The notes below the pieces were generated by a model. That model was not told where the DNA came from. It saw only the letters and a program-made list of their open reading frames with translations, and ran no database searches. DNA of 64,000 nt from positions 62,001 through 126,000 of the forward strand of contig LR134353.1 of the NCBI GenBank assembly GCA_900637135.1, read 5' to 3'. Numbering within the stretch: the first letter of the stretch is position 1; each line of letters begins with the position of its first letter. The stretch comes from Mycolicibacterium flavescens (lineage in GTDB: Bacteria > Actinomycetota > Actinomycetes > Mycobacteriales > Mycobacteriaceae). The position numbers and the translations under genes are program-made. Of this stretch, positions 17,585 through 25,372 are shown piece after piece.

Positions 17585-18202
17585 GTGACGGAGCGACGTT
17601 CGCCGGTCGAGGTCCTGCTGGCCCGTGCGGGCGGCGTGCGCGGACTGGTCTACTCCGCGCTGCCGGTCGCGGTGTTCGCGGTATCGTCGCCGACGTTGGG
17701 CCTGCTGGTGGCCACAGGAGCCGCCGTGGGCGCCGCGGCCCTCGTGGCGATCGCGCAACTGCTGCAACGAGGTTCGATACGGCCCGCCCTGTTCGGCTTC
17801 GCCGGGGTGGCGGTCTGCGCGGTCGTGGCCTTGATCACCGGCCGCGCCAAGGACTTCTATCTGCCGGGGATCTGGATGTACCTCGGTCTGGCGATCGCGT
17901 TCACCACGTCGTTGGTGGTGCGGCGTCCGCTGGTCGGAGTCGTGTGGGCGTGGATCACCGGACGCGACAGTGCCTGGCGGCAGGTCCCACGGGTGCGCCT
18001 GGCTTTTGACATCGCCACCGCGGTGATGGCCACGTCGTCGTGGTCGCGCTTTCTGGTGCAGTACTACCTCTACGACACCGACCGGGAGGGACTGCTCGCG
18101 GTGGCCCGTGTCGCGATGGGGTGGCCGATCTTCGTGATCACCTCGTCGGTAATCTACCTCGCGATCCGCACGGCGCTGCGCACGCTGCCGCGCGCTGCCT
18201 AA
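17585..18202 (+). CDS. DUF3159 family membrane protein
   Basis: A 205-aa integral membrane protein with around five to six hydrophobic segments and a conserved loop DFYLPGIWMYLG followed by GVVWAWITGRDSAWR, typical of actinobacterial DUF3159. The function is unknown. The GTG start lies 29 nt after pntB on the same strand, so it may ride on the pnt transcript. Confidence 0.78.
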   Translation: MTERRSPVEVLLARAGGVRGLVYSALPVAVFAVSSPTLGLLVATGAAVGAAALVAIAQLLQRGSIRPALFGFAGVAVCAVVALITGRAKDFYLPGIWMYLGLAIAFTTSLVVRRPLVGVVWAWITGRDSAWRQVPRVRLAFDIATAVMATSSWSRFLVQYYLYDTDREGLLAVARVAMGWPIFVITSSVIYLAIRTALRTLPRAA

Positions 18203-18244
18203 CAGCGGGCGATTCAGCCGGCGCCGGTCGGGTAACCGGACGGC

Positions 18245-18772
18245 ATGGACATGCACGCGCTTCTTCAGATGCCCGAATCGGCCGACTCACTCGACGCGGT
18301 CGCGGACCGGACGGCCGATGCTGTCGACCGGATGCTCGGTGACGGCGCGTTGGCACGGGGACTGCGCGGCTCGTGGCTGGGGCACCCCACACATCCGCTG
18401 ATGGTCACCCTGCCGATCGGCGCGTGGATGTCGTCGATGGTGCTGGATCTACTGTTCAAGGACCGCGACGCCGCGCGGCAGCTGATCGCGATCGGGCTGG
18501 CCGCGACACCGCCCGCAGTGCTGGCCGGGCTGGCGGAGTTTCCCACGCTGGGGACGCGGCAGAGGCGAGTCGGCCTCCTGCACGCGGCGGGCAACACGGT
18601 CGCGGCAGTGGCGTTCTGGGTGGCTTATCGGAAGTACAAGCGCGGCAAGGTGGGTGCGGCGCGCACGTTCAGCGTGCTCGGCTTGACCGCGGTCTCAGTG
18701 GGCGGCGCGCTCGGCGGACATCTGTCCTACGCCCAGGGCGCGGGTGTGCACCGCTGGCAGTTGACGGGTTAA
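18245..18772 (+). CDS. DUF2231 family membrane protein
   Basis: A 175-aa protein with a short soluble N-terminus and about four membrane segments. The motif LGHPTHPLMVTLPIGAWM (paired histidines before helix 1) identifies the DUF2231 family, which is often linked to redox or haem-type membrane functions, though none is established. Its TAA stop is base-paired with the TAA of the opposite-strand microprotein gene: the two stop codons share TTAA. Confidence 0.8.
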   Translation: MDMHALLQMPESADSLDAVADRTADAVDRMLGDGALARGLRGSWLGHPTHPLMVTLPIGAWMSSMVLDLLFKDRDAARQLIAIGLAATPPAVLAGLAEFPTLGTRQRRVGLLHAAGNTVAAVAFWVAYRKYKRGKVGAARTFSVLGLTAVSVGGALGGHLSYAQGAGVHRWQLTG

Positions 18773-18879
18773 ACCGGCGGATAAGCAGGCGGCGGGTACA
18801 CCCCGCGAAGAATCCACGCGAACCAGTTCACGCCGTACTCCAGCTCGTCGCTCGCGTCATAGTCCGGATTCGGATCCAT
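18769..18879 (-). CDS. 36-aa microprotein, Rv0157A-like
   Basis: A very small gene not caught by length filters. It reads MDPNPDYDASDELEYG, then VNWFAWILRGV and a proline-tyrosine tail (YPPPAYPPV), ending TAA at 18769. An excellent Shine-Dalgarno (GAGAGGTGA) stands 5 nt before the ATG. Position, between pntB-side genes and the TetR gene, and size match the annotated small gene Rv0157A of M. tuberculosis (recalled, not searched). The acidic N-terminus, central W-F-x-W-I-L amphipathic stretch and P/Y tail suggest a peripheral membrane or binding peptide. The function is unknown. Confidence 0.78.
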   Translation of the reverse strand: MDPNPDYDASDELEYGVNWFAWILRGVYPPPAYPPV

Positions 18880-18960
18880 GGGGTCACCTCTCGAGTGCGG
18901 CCGGTAATGACCGAAGTCTAGACCCGCCGTGCGGCCGGCGACACCCCCAACACCTACACT

Positions 18961-19008
18961 TCCAACCAGTTGATTGACACCCGGACGAGGTTCCGGCCTG
19001 CATATAGT
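18961..19008 (+). promoter_or_regulatory. Promoter and operator-like box of the TetR-FadE operon
   Basis: A TATAGT -10 hexamer at 19003-19008 would start transcription about at the ATG (19017), predicting a leaderless mRNA. Upstream at 18961-18974 lies TCCAACCAGTTGAT with the inner palindrome CAAC-CA-GTTG; it matches the KstR-type consensus TnnAACnnGTTnnA at all fixed positions but the last. It may be the box for the TetR protein encoded next. No -35 with good spacing is seen. Confidence 0.5.
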
Positions 19009-19016
19009 GAGTCGCC

Positions 19017-19700
19017 ATGCCCTCTGCGGACGCCGCCACCCCGAACGGGAGGACCCGTCGCGACGAGTTGTTGGCGGTCGCGACCAAGCTCTTCGCTGCG
19101 CGCGGCTACCACGGCACCCGGATGGACGACGTCGCCGACGCGGTCGGCCTGAACAAGGCGACCGTCTACCACTACTACGCCAGCAAGTCGCTGATCCTCT
19201 ACGACATCTACAAGGGTGCCGCCGACTTCACCGTCGACGCGCTGCACGACGACCCGTCGGCGTCCGCGCGCGAAACGATCTACCACTTCACCCGCCGGCT
19301 GCTCGTCGGCATCGCCAGCGATATCGAACGCGCTGCCGTCTACTTCCAGGAGGGCCCCTACATCGGCGAGTGGTTCACCGAAGACCAGGTGGCCTATATC
19401 CGGGAGAAGGAGACGCAGGTCTACGAACACGTGCGCGACGTCATCGACCGTGGCATCGCCAGCGGCGAGTTCTACGACTGCGATTCGCACGTCCTCGCGC
19501 TCGGCTACATCGGCATGACATTGGGCGCCTACCGCTGGCTGCGGCCGCACGGCAGGCGTACCGCACAGGAGATCGCGGTCGAGTTCAGCACGGCGCTGCT
19601 GCGCGGTCTGATCCGTGACGAGACCGTGCGCACTGAGTCGCCGCTGGGCATCGAGGTCGACGCATTGCCCGGGGAACCCGACACCGCGACCGCACCGTGA
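19017..19700 (+). CDS. TetR-family transcriptional regulator (Rv0158-like)
   Basis: A 227-aa one-component regulator. The helix-turn-helix spans about residues 25-60 (TRMDDVADAVGLNKATVYHYY). The C-terminal ligand domain is of the TetR_C fatty-acyl/steroid-type group with YFQEGPYIGEWF. Ligand unknown; since it is translationally coupled (4-bp overlap, GTGA) to an acyl-CoA dehydrogenase, an acyl-CoA effector is a reasonable inference. It probably represses its own operon through the palindrome at 18963-18972. The mRNA looks leaderless. Confidence 0.88.
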   Translation: MPSADAATPNGRTRRDELLAVATKLFAARGYHGTRMDDVADAVGLNKATVYHYYASKSLILYDIYKGAADFTVDALHDDPSASARETIYHFTRRLLVGIASDIERAAVYFQEGPYIGEWFTEDQVAYIREKETQVYEHVRDVIDRGIASGEFYDCDSHVLALGYIGMTLGAYRWLRPHGRRTAQEIAVEFSTALLRGLIRDETVRTESPLGIEVDALPGEPDTATAP

Positions 19701-21493
19701 AGTCACTGCTGCTGTCGCGCCGCGACCTCGACTTCCTGCTGTATGAGTGGTTGAAGGTCGAGGAGTTGACCGAGCGCGAGCGGTTCGGCGAACACTCGCG
19801 CGAGACTTTCGACGCGGTGCTGGAGCTCTGCGAGCAATTGGCGACGCGGTACTTCGCGCCGCACAACAAGAAGAGCGATGCCAACGAGCCGACCTTCGAC
19901 GGCGAGAAGGTGACCGTCATCCCCGAGGTCAAGGAGGCCTGGGATGCGTTCGCCGAGGCCGACCTCATCGCGATGTCGATGGAACACCGTCTCGGCGGCG
20001 CGCAGCTGCCCGCAACCGTGGCGCAGGCCGCCTTCGCCTGGTTTTCGGCGGCCAACCTGAGCACGACGGGCTATCTGATGCTGACGATGGCCAACGCCAA
20101 CCTGCTGGCCCGCTTCGGCACCGACGAGCAGGTCGAGGAGTTCGTCAAACCGATGCTGGCCGGGCGGTTCTCGGGCACCATGGCGTTGTCGGAGACCCAG
20201 GCGGGTTCGTCGCTGGCCGACATCGTCACCCGCGCCGAACCGGCCGACGATGGCACCTACCGGCTGTTTGGATCGAAGATGTGGATCTCGGGTGCCGAAC
20301 ACGAACTCACCGACAACATCGTCAACCTGGTGCTCGCCAAGATCCCCGGCGGCCCACCGGGAACCAAGGGCATCTCGCTGTTCATCGTGCCCAAGTACCT
20401 GACCGACGGCGACGGCGCGATCGGCGAGCGCAACGACGTCGTCCTGGCCGGGCTGAACCACAAGATGGGTCAACGTGGTATCACGAACACGGTGCTCAAC
20501 CTCGGCGAGGGCGCGTACACACCCGGCGGGCAGCCGGGCGCGGTCGGATACCTCGTCGGTGAGCCGCACCGCGGGATCGCCTACATGTTCACGATGATGA
20601 ACGAGGCGCGCCTCGGCGTCGGGATGGGTGCGGTGGCGCTCGGTTACACCGGCTATCTCAAGTCGGTTCAGTACGCCCGCGAGCGCCCACAGGGGCGACC
20701 GGTCAGCGACAAGGACCCGTCGACACCCCAGGTGCCGATCATCGAGCACGCCGATGTCAAGCGAATGCTGCTGGCCCAGAAGGCCTATGCCGAAGGGGGG
20801 TTGGCGTTGCTGCTGTACTGCGCCAAGCTCGTCGACCTCCAGCACAGCGCGGCCTCCGATGAGGAGCGCGACAGCACCACGTTGCTGCTCGAGATGCTGA
20901 CACCGGTCGGCAAGAGTTGGCCCTCGCAATGGTGTCTGGAGGCCAACAGCCTGGCGATCCAGGTGCACGGTGGCTACGGCTACACCCGCGAATACGACGT
21001 CGAGCAGCACTACCGCGACAACCGGCTCAACCCGATCCACGAAGGGACACACGGTATCCAGAGCCTGGACCTGTTGGGCCGCAAGGTCCCTGCGCGCGGG
21101 GGTGCCGGGCTGGCGGCGCTGGGTGCGGCCATCGGAGCGACGGCTGCCGAGGCCGGCCCGCTCGGCGGCCGGATCACCGAACACGCAAGTCTGTTGGATG
21201 CCGCATTGCAGCGCCTCACCGCCGTCACCGCCGAGATGTTCGGCTCCGGCGACGTCGAGGCCGCGATGGCCAACAGCGTGATCTACCTCGAGGCGTTCGG
21301 CCACATCGTCGTCGCCTGGATGTGGCTGCAGCAGGAGATCGCCGCGCACGATCACAGCGGAGACTTCTATGACGGCAAGCGTCAAGCCGCCCGCTACTTC
21401 TTTCGCTACGAACTACCCAAGACCGCACCGCAACTCGACCTTCTCGCCAGCCTGGACCGCACCACGCTGGACATGCACGAGCGCTGGTTCTGA
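19697..21493 (+). CDS. Long acyl-CoA dehydrogenase, FadE5-like
   Basis: A 598-aa acyl-CoA dehydrogenase of the extended class (about 600 aa instead of 380) with an extra C-terminal domain, as in FadE5. Motifs: TMALSETQAGSSLADIV, KMWISGAEHELT, QVHGGYGYTREYDVEQ and the catalytic glutamate in NPIHEGTHGIQ. The family oxidises a broad range of acyl-CoAs in fatty acid breakdown. GTG 19697 overlaps the TetR stop by 4 bp. It faces adhE1 tail to tail with 3 bp between stops. In M. tuberculosis this place holds different genes (Rv0159c-Rv0161), so the operon is a local difference. Confidence 0.88.
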   Translation: MKSLLLSRRDLDFLLYEWLKVEELTERERFGEHSRETFDAVLELCEQLATRYFAPHNKKSDANEPTFDGEKVTVIPEVKEAWDAFAEADLIAMSMEHRLGGAQLPATVAQAAFAWFSAANLSTTGYLMLTMANANLLARFGTDEQVEEFVKPMLAGRFSGTMALSETQAGSSLADIVTRAEPADDGTYRLFGSKMWISGAEHELTDNIVNLVLAKIPGGPPGTKGISLFIVPKYLTDGDGAIGERNDVVLAGLNHKMGQRGITNTVLNLGEGAYTPGGQPGAVGYLVGEPHRGIAYMFTMMNEARLGVGMGAVALGYTGYLKSVQYARERPQGRPVSDKDPSTPQVPIIEHADVKRMLLAQKAYAEGGLALLLYCAKLVDLQHSAASDEERDSTTLLLEMLTPVGKSWPSQWCLEANSLAIQVHGGYGYTREYDVEQHYRDNRLNPIHEGTHGIQSLDLLGRKVPARGGAGLAALGAAIGATAAEAGPLGGRITEHASLLDAALQRLTAVTAEMFGSGDVEAAMANSVIYLEAFGHIVVAWMWLQQEIAAHDHSGDFYDGKRQAARYFFRYELPKTAPQLDLLASLDRTTLDMHERWF

Positions 21494-21496
21494 CCT

Positions 21497-22603
21497 CTAC
21501 CCGAAGCGGATGACCTGACGCACGGCGCGGCCACCGGCCAGTTCGTCCATGGCGGAGTTGATTTCGTCGAGCGTGATCGTCGACGACACCAGCGACTCGA
21601 CCGGCAACCGTCCCGCACGCCACAATTCGACGAAGTGGGGGATCTCGCGGGAGGGGACCGCCGAACCGAGGTAGCTGCCGATCAGCGAGCGTCCCTCGGC
21701 GACAAAACCCAAGGGCGACAACGATACCCGCGCATCGGGTGGAGGCAGGCCGACCGTCACCGTGCGACCCCCCGCGGCGGTGAGCTCCACCGCGGTTTCC
21801 AGGGCGCTCGGATGACCGACCGCCTCGATCACGACGGCGGCTTTGAACCCGCTGTCACGAGCCGCCTCCGGGGTGTACGCCTCGTGCACCCCGAGGCCGC
21901 GGGCCCGCTCGAGTTTGTCGGGCAGCTGGTCGACGCCGACCACACGGACGTCGTCGGCAGCCAGTGCGGTGAGTACCGCGGCCATCCCGACGCCGCCGAG
22001 GCCGACGACGGCCACGGTGTCGCCCGCTCGCGGTCGGCCGGCGTTGATCACCGCACCGCCCCCGGTCAGCACCGCGCAGCCCAGCAGCGACGCCACCGCC
22101 GCGGGCACGTCGTCGGGCACCGGCACGACCGAACGGCGGTCGACGACTGCGTGGGTTGCGAAACCGGAGACGCCGAGATGGTGATGGACGGGTTCGCCGT
22201 CGCGCGACAACCGGCGCTCACCGGTCATCAGCGTGCCTGCCCCGTTGGCCGCCGAACCCGGCTCGCAGGGCGTGAGACCGTCCGTCGCACACGCCGGACA
22301 CTCACCGCACCGAGGCAGGAACGTCATCACCACGCGGGCGCCGACCTCCAGGTCGGACCCGCCGGCGCCGATCTTTTCGACGATCCCGGCCGCCTCATGG
22401 CCGAGAAGCATGGGCACGGGCCGTACACGGTTGCCGTCGACCACCGACAGGTCGGAGTGACACAGACCCGCGGCCTCCACCTGCACCAGCAGTTCCCCGG
22501 GGCCGGGCGCGGCGAGGTCGAGTTCGCCGACCGTCAAGGGTTTCGACTCCGCGTACGGCCTCGGCAGGCCGATCTGTTCGAGCACGGCGCCGCGAATTCT
22601 CAT
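21497..22603 (-). CDS. adhE1: Zinc-dependent alcohol dehydrogenase AdhE1
   Basis: A 368-aa medium-chain zinc alcohol dehydrogenase oxidising an alcohol with NAD+. Catalytic-zinc ligands sit in AGLCHSDLSVVDG and GHEAAGIVEKIG; the four-cysteine structural-zinc loop is RCGECPACATDGLTPC; the Rossmann motif is VGLGGVGMAAVL. A conserved CAVLTGGGAVIN segment contains the third catalytic ligand Cys. It matches Rv0162c by position and type. It converges on the FadE5-like gene. The substrate is unknown. Confidence 0.9.
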   Translation of the reverse strand: MRIRGAVLEQIGLPRPYAESKPLTVGELDLAAPGPGELLVQVEAAGLCHSDLSVVDGNRVRPVPMLLGHEAAGIVEKIGAGGSDLEVGARVVMTFLPRCGECPACATDGLTPCEPGSAANGAGTLMTGERRLSRDGEPVHHHLGVSGFATHAVVDRRSVVPVPDDVPAAVASLLGCAVLTGGGAVINAGRPRAGDTVAVVGLGGVGMAAVLTALAADDVRVVGVDQLPDKLERARGLGVHEAYTPEAARDSGFKAAVVIEAVGHPSALETAVELTAAGGRTVTVGLPPPDARVSLSPLGFVAEGRSLIGSYLGSAVPSREIPHFVELWRAGRLPVESLVSSTITLDEINSAMDELAGGRAVRQVIRFG

Positions 22604-22994
22604 CTCTACAGCTTGCCGTCACGTCTGCTGAGTCGACAATCCAGTGGCGTGGCTGATGCCGCCGTCGCGGAAGCCGCGCGACTCGGACTCCTTTGAGGTA
22701 GCCGAAAGGGGCCATCTGCAGAGGATGGCCGCATCGGGCGATGCGTGCGCCACATGCCCACTCCTACGTTTGCGACATGACTGAAGTCGCCGATATGAGG
22801 TCGAGCAGCGAACCTTGCGGAAAGCCGCAATCGGCTGCGTGGCTGCAACCGCGACACCGTCGGGCGCCTGCGCGCCAGCGGCTTCACGGTCTCGGCCCAG
22901 AACGTCGTTTGGCGCGGCATGCCGGCGATCGTCCACCCGCTCGCCATGGGACGGGCGACACGCACCTGACTGCCTTGACTGCGAGACTGCTGCC
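22604..22994. other. 391-bp region between adhE1 and the thioesterase gene
   Basis: No intact gene is supported here. Several frames are open by chance because of base composition. The part 22799-22969 looks like a decayed methyltransferase end (listed separately). The remainder must contain the divergent adhE1 and thioesterase promoters, but I see no convincing -10/-35 pair. Confidence 0.5.
22799..22969 (+). pseudogene. Relic of a SAM methyltransferase C-terminus
   Basis: A 56-codon open stretch after an in-frame TGA (22796-22798) ends with TGA 22967-22969. It reads as the tail of a UbiE-like methyltransferase: NRDTVGRLRASGFTV, then VVWRGMPAIVHPLAMGRA. No start codon or SAM-binding part precedes it, and adhE1 lies 200 bp upstream, so the rest of the gene is gone. 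It ends 25 bp before the thioesterase start. Identification is by pattern only. Confidence 0.5.
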
Positions 22995-23432
22995 ATGACC
23001 GGTAGCGAGCAGACACACCCCAGCGCGGACTTCCCGGTGCACTGGGCTGTGACCACCAGGTGGGCCGACAACGACATGTTCGGCCACCTCAACAACGCGG
23101 TGTACTACGCGCTGTTCGACTCGGCGATCAACGGCTGGATCAACACCAGCCTCGGGATCGACCCGCTGACCGTGCCCTGGCTCGGCGTCGTGGCCGAATC
23201 GGGGTGCCGGTACCTGGCCGAGCTTCGGTTCCCGGATCCGCTGACGGTCGGACTGGCGGTCACCCGGCTGGGCACCAGCAGCGTCACCTACCGGTTAGGG
23301 CTCTGGCAGCACGACGGCCCGACCGCGGCGGTCGGGCACTGGGTGCACGTCTATGTGGACCGGGGCGGTCGGCGGCCGGTGCCGATCCCGGCGTCGATCC
23401 GCGAGCTGCTGGAAACGGCGCGCGTGGAGTAG
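22995..23432 (+). CDS. Acyl-CoA thioesterase, hot-dog fold (Rv0163-like)
   Basis: A 145-aa single hot-dog domain of the 4-hydroxybenzoyl-CoA thioesterase type. The signature TTRWADNDMFGHLNNAVYY carries the catalytic aspartate and the conserved HLNN. Such enzymes hydrolyse acyl-CoA to free acid and CoA. ATG 22995 begins the conserved region; the longer in-frame extension upstream is compositionally foreign. It is followed after 16 nt by the SRPBCC gene, the same pair as Rv0163-Rv0164. Confidence 0.88.
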   Translation: MTGSEQTHPSADFPVHWAVTTRWADNDMFGHLNNAVYYALFDSAINGWINTSLGIDPLTVPWLGVVAESGCRYLAELRFPDPLTVGLAVTRLGTSSVTYRLGLWQHDGPTAAVGHWVHVYVDRGGRRPVPIPASIRELLETARVE

Positions 23433-23448
23433 TCGATATGCTCGTCGG

Positions 23449-23889
23449 ATGCCGCTCGTGAGTAAAACCGTCGAGGTGGCGGCCTCCGCCGAGGCGATCA
23501 TGGGGATCGTCGCCGACTTCGAGGCCTACCCCCAGTGGAACGAAGAGATCAAAGGGTGCTGGGTGCTGGCCCGGTACGACGACGGCCGGCCCAGCCAGTT
23601 ACGTCTCGACGTCGTCGTGCAGGGGCAGGCGGGCACGTTCATCACCGCGGTCTACTACCCGGGCGAGAACCAGATCTTCACGGTGCTGCAGCAGGGCGAT
23701 CATTTCGACAAGCAGGAGCAGAAGTTCTCGGTGGTTCCGATGGGCCCCACCTCGCTGCTGACCGTCGACCTCGACGTCGAGACCAAGCTGCCCATCCCGA
23801 AGCAGATGGTGAAGAAGGCGATCGGGGACACGCTGGACTACTTGGCCGACAACCTCAAGGCCCGCGCCGAACAACTGGCCTCCAAGTAG
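23449..23889 (+). CDS. SRPBCC-family protein TB18.5-like (Rv0164)
   Basis: A 146-aa protein of the START/Bet v1-like SRPBCC fold (MPLVSKTVEVAASAEAIMGIVADFEAYPQWNEEIK is the family N-terminus, given here as a description of residues 1-35). It forms a hydrophobic cavity and binds a lipophilic ligand, unknown here. The C-terminal helix (DTLDYLADNLKARAEQL) closes the cavity. The equivalent in M. tuberculosis is the culture-filtrate antigen TB18.5, although no signal peptide is seen. It converges on the next gene with 10 bp between stops. Confidence 0.85.
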   Translation: MPLVSKTVEVAASAEAIMGIVADFEAYPQWNEEIKGCWVLARYDDGRPSQLRLDVVVQGQAGTFITAVYYPGENQIFTVLQQGDHFDKQEQKFSVVPMGPTSLLTVDLDVETKLPIPKQMVKKAIGDTLDYLADNLKARAEQLASK

Positions 23890-23899
23890 CGCCGGTTCG

Positions 23900-24238
23900 T
23901 CAATCGGGCAGCGTATCCAGCCACTTCTCAAAGTCGCGGCCCGCGAGCATGTCGGCTTCGGCCCGCAGGTCGAGCACCCGCTTGCGAATCCGGTCTGCGG
24001 TCGAGCGCGGGGTGTCACCCGGGCCGTAGAGTCCGCGCCGCACCCGCCGCACGCGGCCGTGTGCCATCTCCCAGCGCAAGGCGTCGGAGACCCACTTGGG
24101 GGCCGGTCCGGGGAGTGCGAAGTTGTAGTAGTCGAGTGCGTCGATCAAGTCGGGAATCGTCGTGGGGCCGTGCTGGGACAGATGGAACGTCAGCACGTAC
24201 CGCAGTTCGACGCCGTAGATGTTCCGCTTGCTGGCCAT
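23900..24238 (-). CDS. Hypothetical protein, winged-helix-like
   Basis: A 112-aa soluble protein. I do not recognise a named family. It has a helical N-terminal half (YVLTFHLSQHGPTTIPDLIDALDYY) and a segment RVRRVRRGLYGPG that resembles the wing of AbiEi/winged-helix proteins, then a helical charged C-terminus. A DNA-binding role is possible but unproved. I prefer ATG 24238; the frame is open to 24331. About 130 bp upstream are two AT-rich palindromes that might be its operator. Confidence 0.6.
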   Translation of the reverse strand: MASKRNIYGVELRYVLTFHLSQHGPTTIPDLIDALDYYNFALPGPAPKWVSDALRWEMAHGRVRRVRRGLYGPGDTPRSTADRIRKRVLDLRAEADMLAGRDFEKWLDTLPD

Positions 24239-24543
24239 GGCCACGACTGTGCCGCGAGCGACCGACAGTTTCGGCCCGCCGCGGCGCATCATCCCCAGGC
24301 GGTCCGCAGGCGGCTCGCCACCGCCGGGCATATCGACTGCCGACCATTCGCCAAGGTGCCCACCTCGCAGCGAAAAATTCGCTGCCAGCGAAATTTTCGC
24401 TGATAGGCGGGCACTCGTCTAAATGGTGGGCAGCTGTCGTCCTGCGGACGGATGATCTGCGCAAGGCGCCGATCTGGGTCCTCCGGTCTGCAACGACCGG
24501 TCTCTGGCAGCCGGTCTGCGAAGGCGAGTCTCGTCCTGGAGCC
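24239..24543. other. 305-bp intergenic region with twin palindromes
   Basis: No gene is supported. It separates mce1R (upstream, minus strand) from the small winged-helix-like gene. Its main content is the palindrome pair at 24369-24401. The part 24440-24540 has repeated CCGGTCTGC words with no obvious meaning. Confidence 0.5.
24369..24401. promoter_or_regulatory. Two adjacent AT-centred palindromes
   Basis: AGCGAA-AAA-TTCGCT (24369-24383) and AGCGAAATTTTCGCT (24387-24401) lie 3 bp apart and are near copies of each other. Their centres are 18 bp apart, so a dimeric repressor could bind two sites on one helix face. Alternatively the pair folds as one long hairpin ending the mce1R transcript. 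They are exceptional in this G+C-rich DNA. Confidence 0.6.
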
Positions 24544-25236
24544 TCAGCTCCACAACCCCGTCTCGTCGAGGCGCGCGATCAGCCGCTGGGCCCCGTCGGT
24601 GAACTCGCCGGCCGTCAGTGCGACCACGGTGTCGACGTCACGTCGGCGCAGCGCCGCGATGAGCTCGCGGTGCGTCGCCACCGCCGAAACCCCCCACTGC
24701 GGGTCGCCCGCGTAGATCTGCCCGGGCAGATAGCGCGCGACGTGCAGAAGGAACCAGGCCAGCTTGATCCGGCCGCTCGAGCGGTTGAACGCGCGGTGGA
24801 ACACGAACTCCGCGGCAGCAATCTCCTCGACGTCGTGGCGTGAGACGGCGAGCTCCAAGTCGTCGTTGAGCCGGTCCAACTCGTCGATCTCGTCGGTGGT
24901 GATGCGTTGGGTGGACGTGGCCGCGAGCTCCCGCGCGATCGAAGCCTGCAGCCAGAAGATGTCCTCGACGTCGGCGCGTGACAGCGGCACCACCACGTGG
25001 CCGCGGTGCGGTTCGAGCTGCACCATGCCCTCACCGCGCAGCGTGCGCAGCGCCTCGCGCACCGGGGTGATGCTCACTCCGAGCGCCGCGGCGGTCTCGT
25101 CGAGCCTGATGAAGGTGCCCGGCCGCAACACGCCTGTCATGATGTCGGCGCGCAGACGCGCCGCGACCTCGTCGGACAGTTGTTCACGCCGCACTCCCCG
25201 CGGCGGCCTGGGAAGCCGTGCGGTGGGTGCGTTCAC
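24544..25236 (-). CDS. mce1R: GntR/FadR-family repressor of the mce1 operon
   Basis: A 230-aa FadR-type regulator: winged helix at about residues 20-85 (SDEVAARLRADIMTGVLRPG, SITPVREALRTLRGEGMVQ) and an all-helical C-terminal FCD domain with metal/effector-pocket histidines (FVFHRAFN, ATHRELIAAL). In M. tuberculosis Mce1R (Rv0165c) represses mce1. I start it at GTG 25236, preceded by GGAGA, and not at 25332, where the ATG would overlap the fadD5 side and its operator. It is divergent from fadD5 with 136 bp between starts, the canonical arrangement for autoregulated control. Confidence 0.9.
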   Translation of the reverse strand: MNAPTARLPRPPRGVRREQLSDEVAARLRADIMTGVLRPGTFIRLDETAAALGVSITPVREALRTLRGEGMVQLEPHRGHVVVPLSRADVEDIFWLQASIARELAATSTQRITTDEIDELDRLNDDLELAVSRHDVEEIAAAEFVFHRAFNRSSGRIKLAWFLLHVARYLPGQIYAGDPQWGVSAVATHRELIAALRRRDVDTVVALTAGEFTDGAQRLIARLDETGLWS

Positions 25237-25332
25237 TGTGTTCTCCGGTGCGTTCTGGCCATCAACGACGAGGAAATGACGAGGGCTTGTACCCAAGCGG
25301 CCGAGGCCATAGTGTGACCGGGGCAACACCAT

Positions 25333-25351
25333 GTTTGATCAAATGTCAAAC
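25333..25351. promoter_or_regulatory. Candidate Mce1R operator
   Basis: GTTTGA-N7-TCAAAC is a perfect 6-bp-arm dyad of 19 bp between mce1R and fadD5, containing the further palindrome TTTGATCAAA (25334-25343). It is 21 bp before the chosen fadD5 ATG. FadR-type GntR proteins bind short dyads of this size, so it is the best operator candidate in the gap. Protein binding is inferred. Confidence 0.6.
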
Positions 25352-25372
25352 GCGCGCAACCCCCGAGATTCG

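Noticed and set aside
18974..19008. TTGACA at 18974 as -35 partner of TATAGT
   Set aside because: The spacer would be 23 bp, too long for a normal sigma-A promoter.
22606..23095. Long minus-strand frames opposite the thioesterase
   Set aside because: Composition-driven open frames without a ribosome site or domain; the plus-strand hot-dog gene explains the region.
25331..25372. Longer N-terminus of FadD5 from ATG 25331
   Set aside because: It would contain the operator dyad, overlap the longest mce1R frame and exceed the usual FadD5 length.
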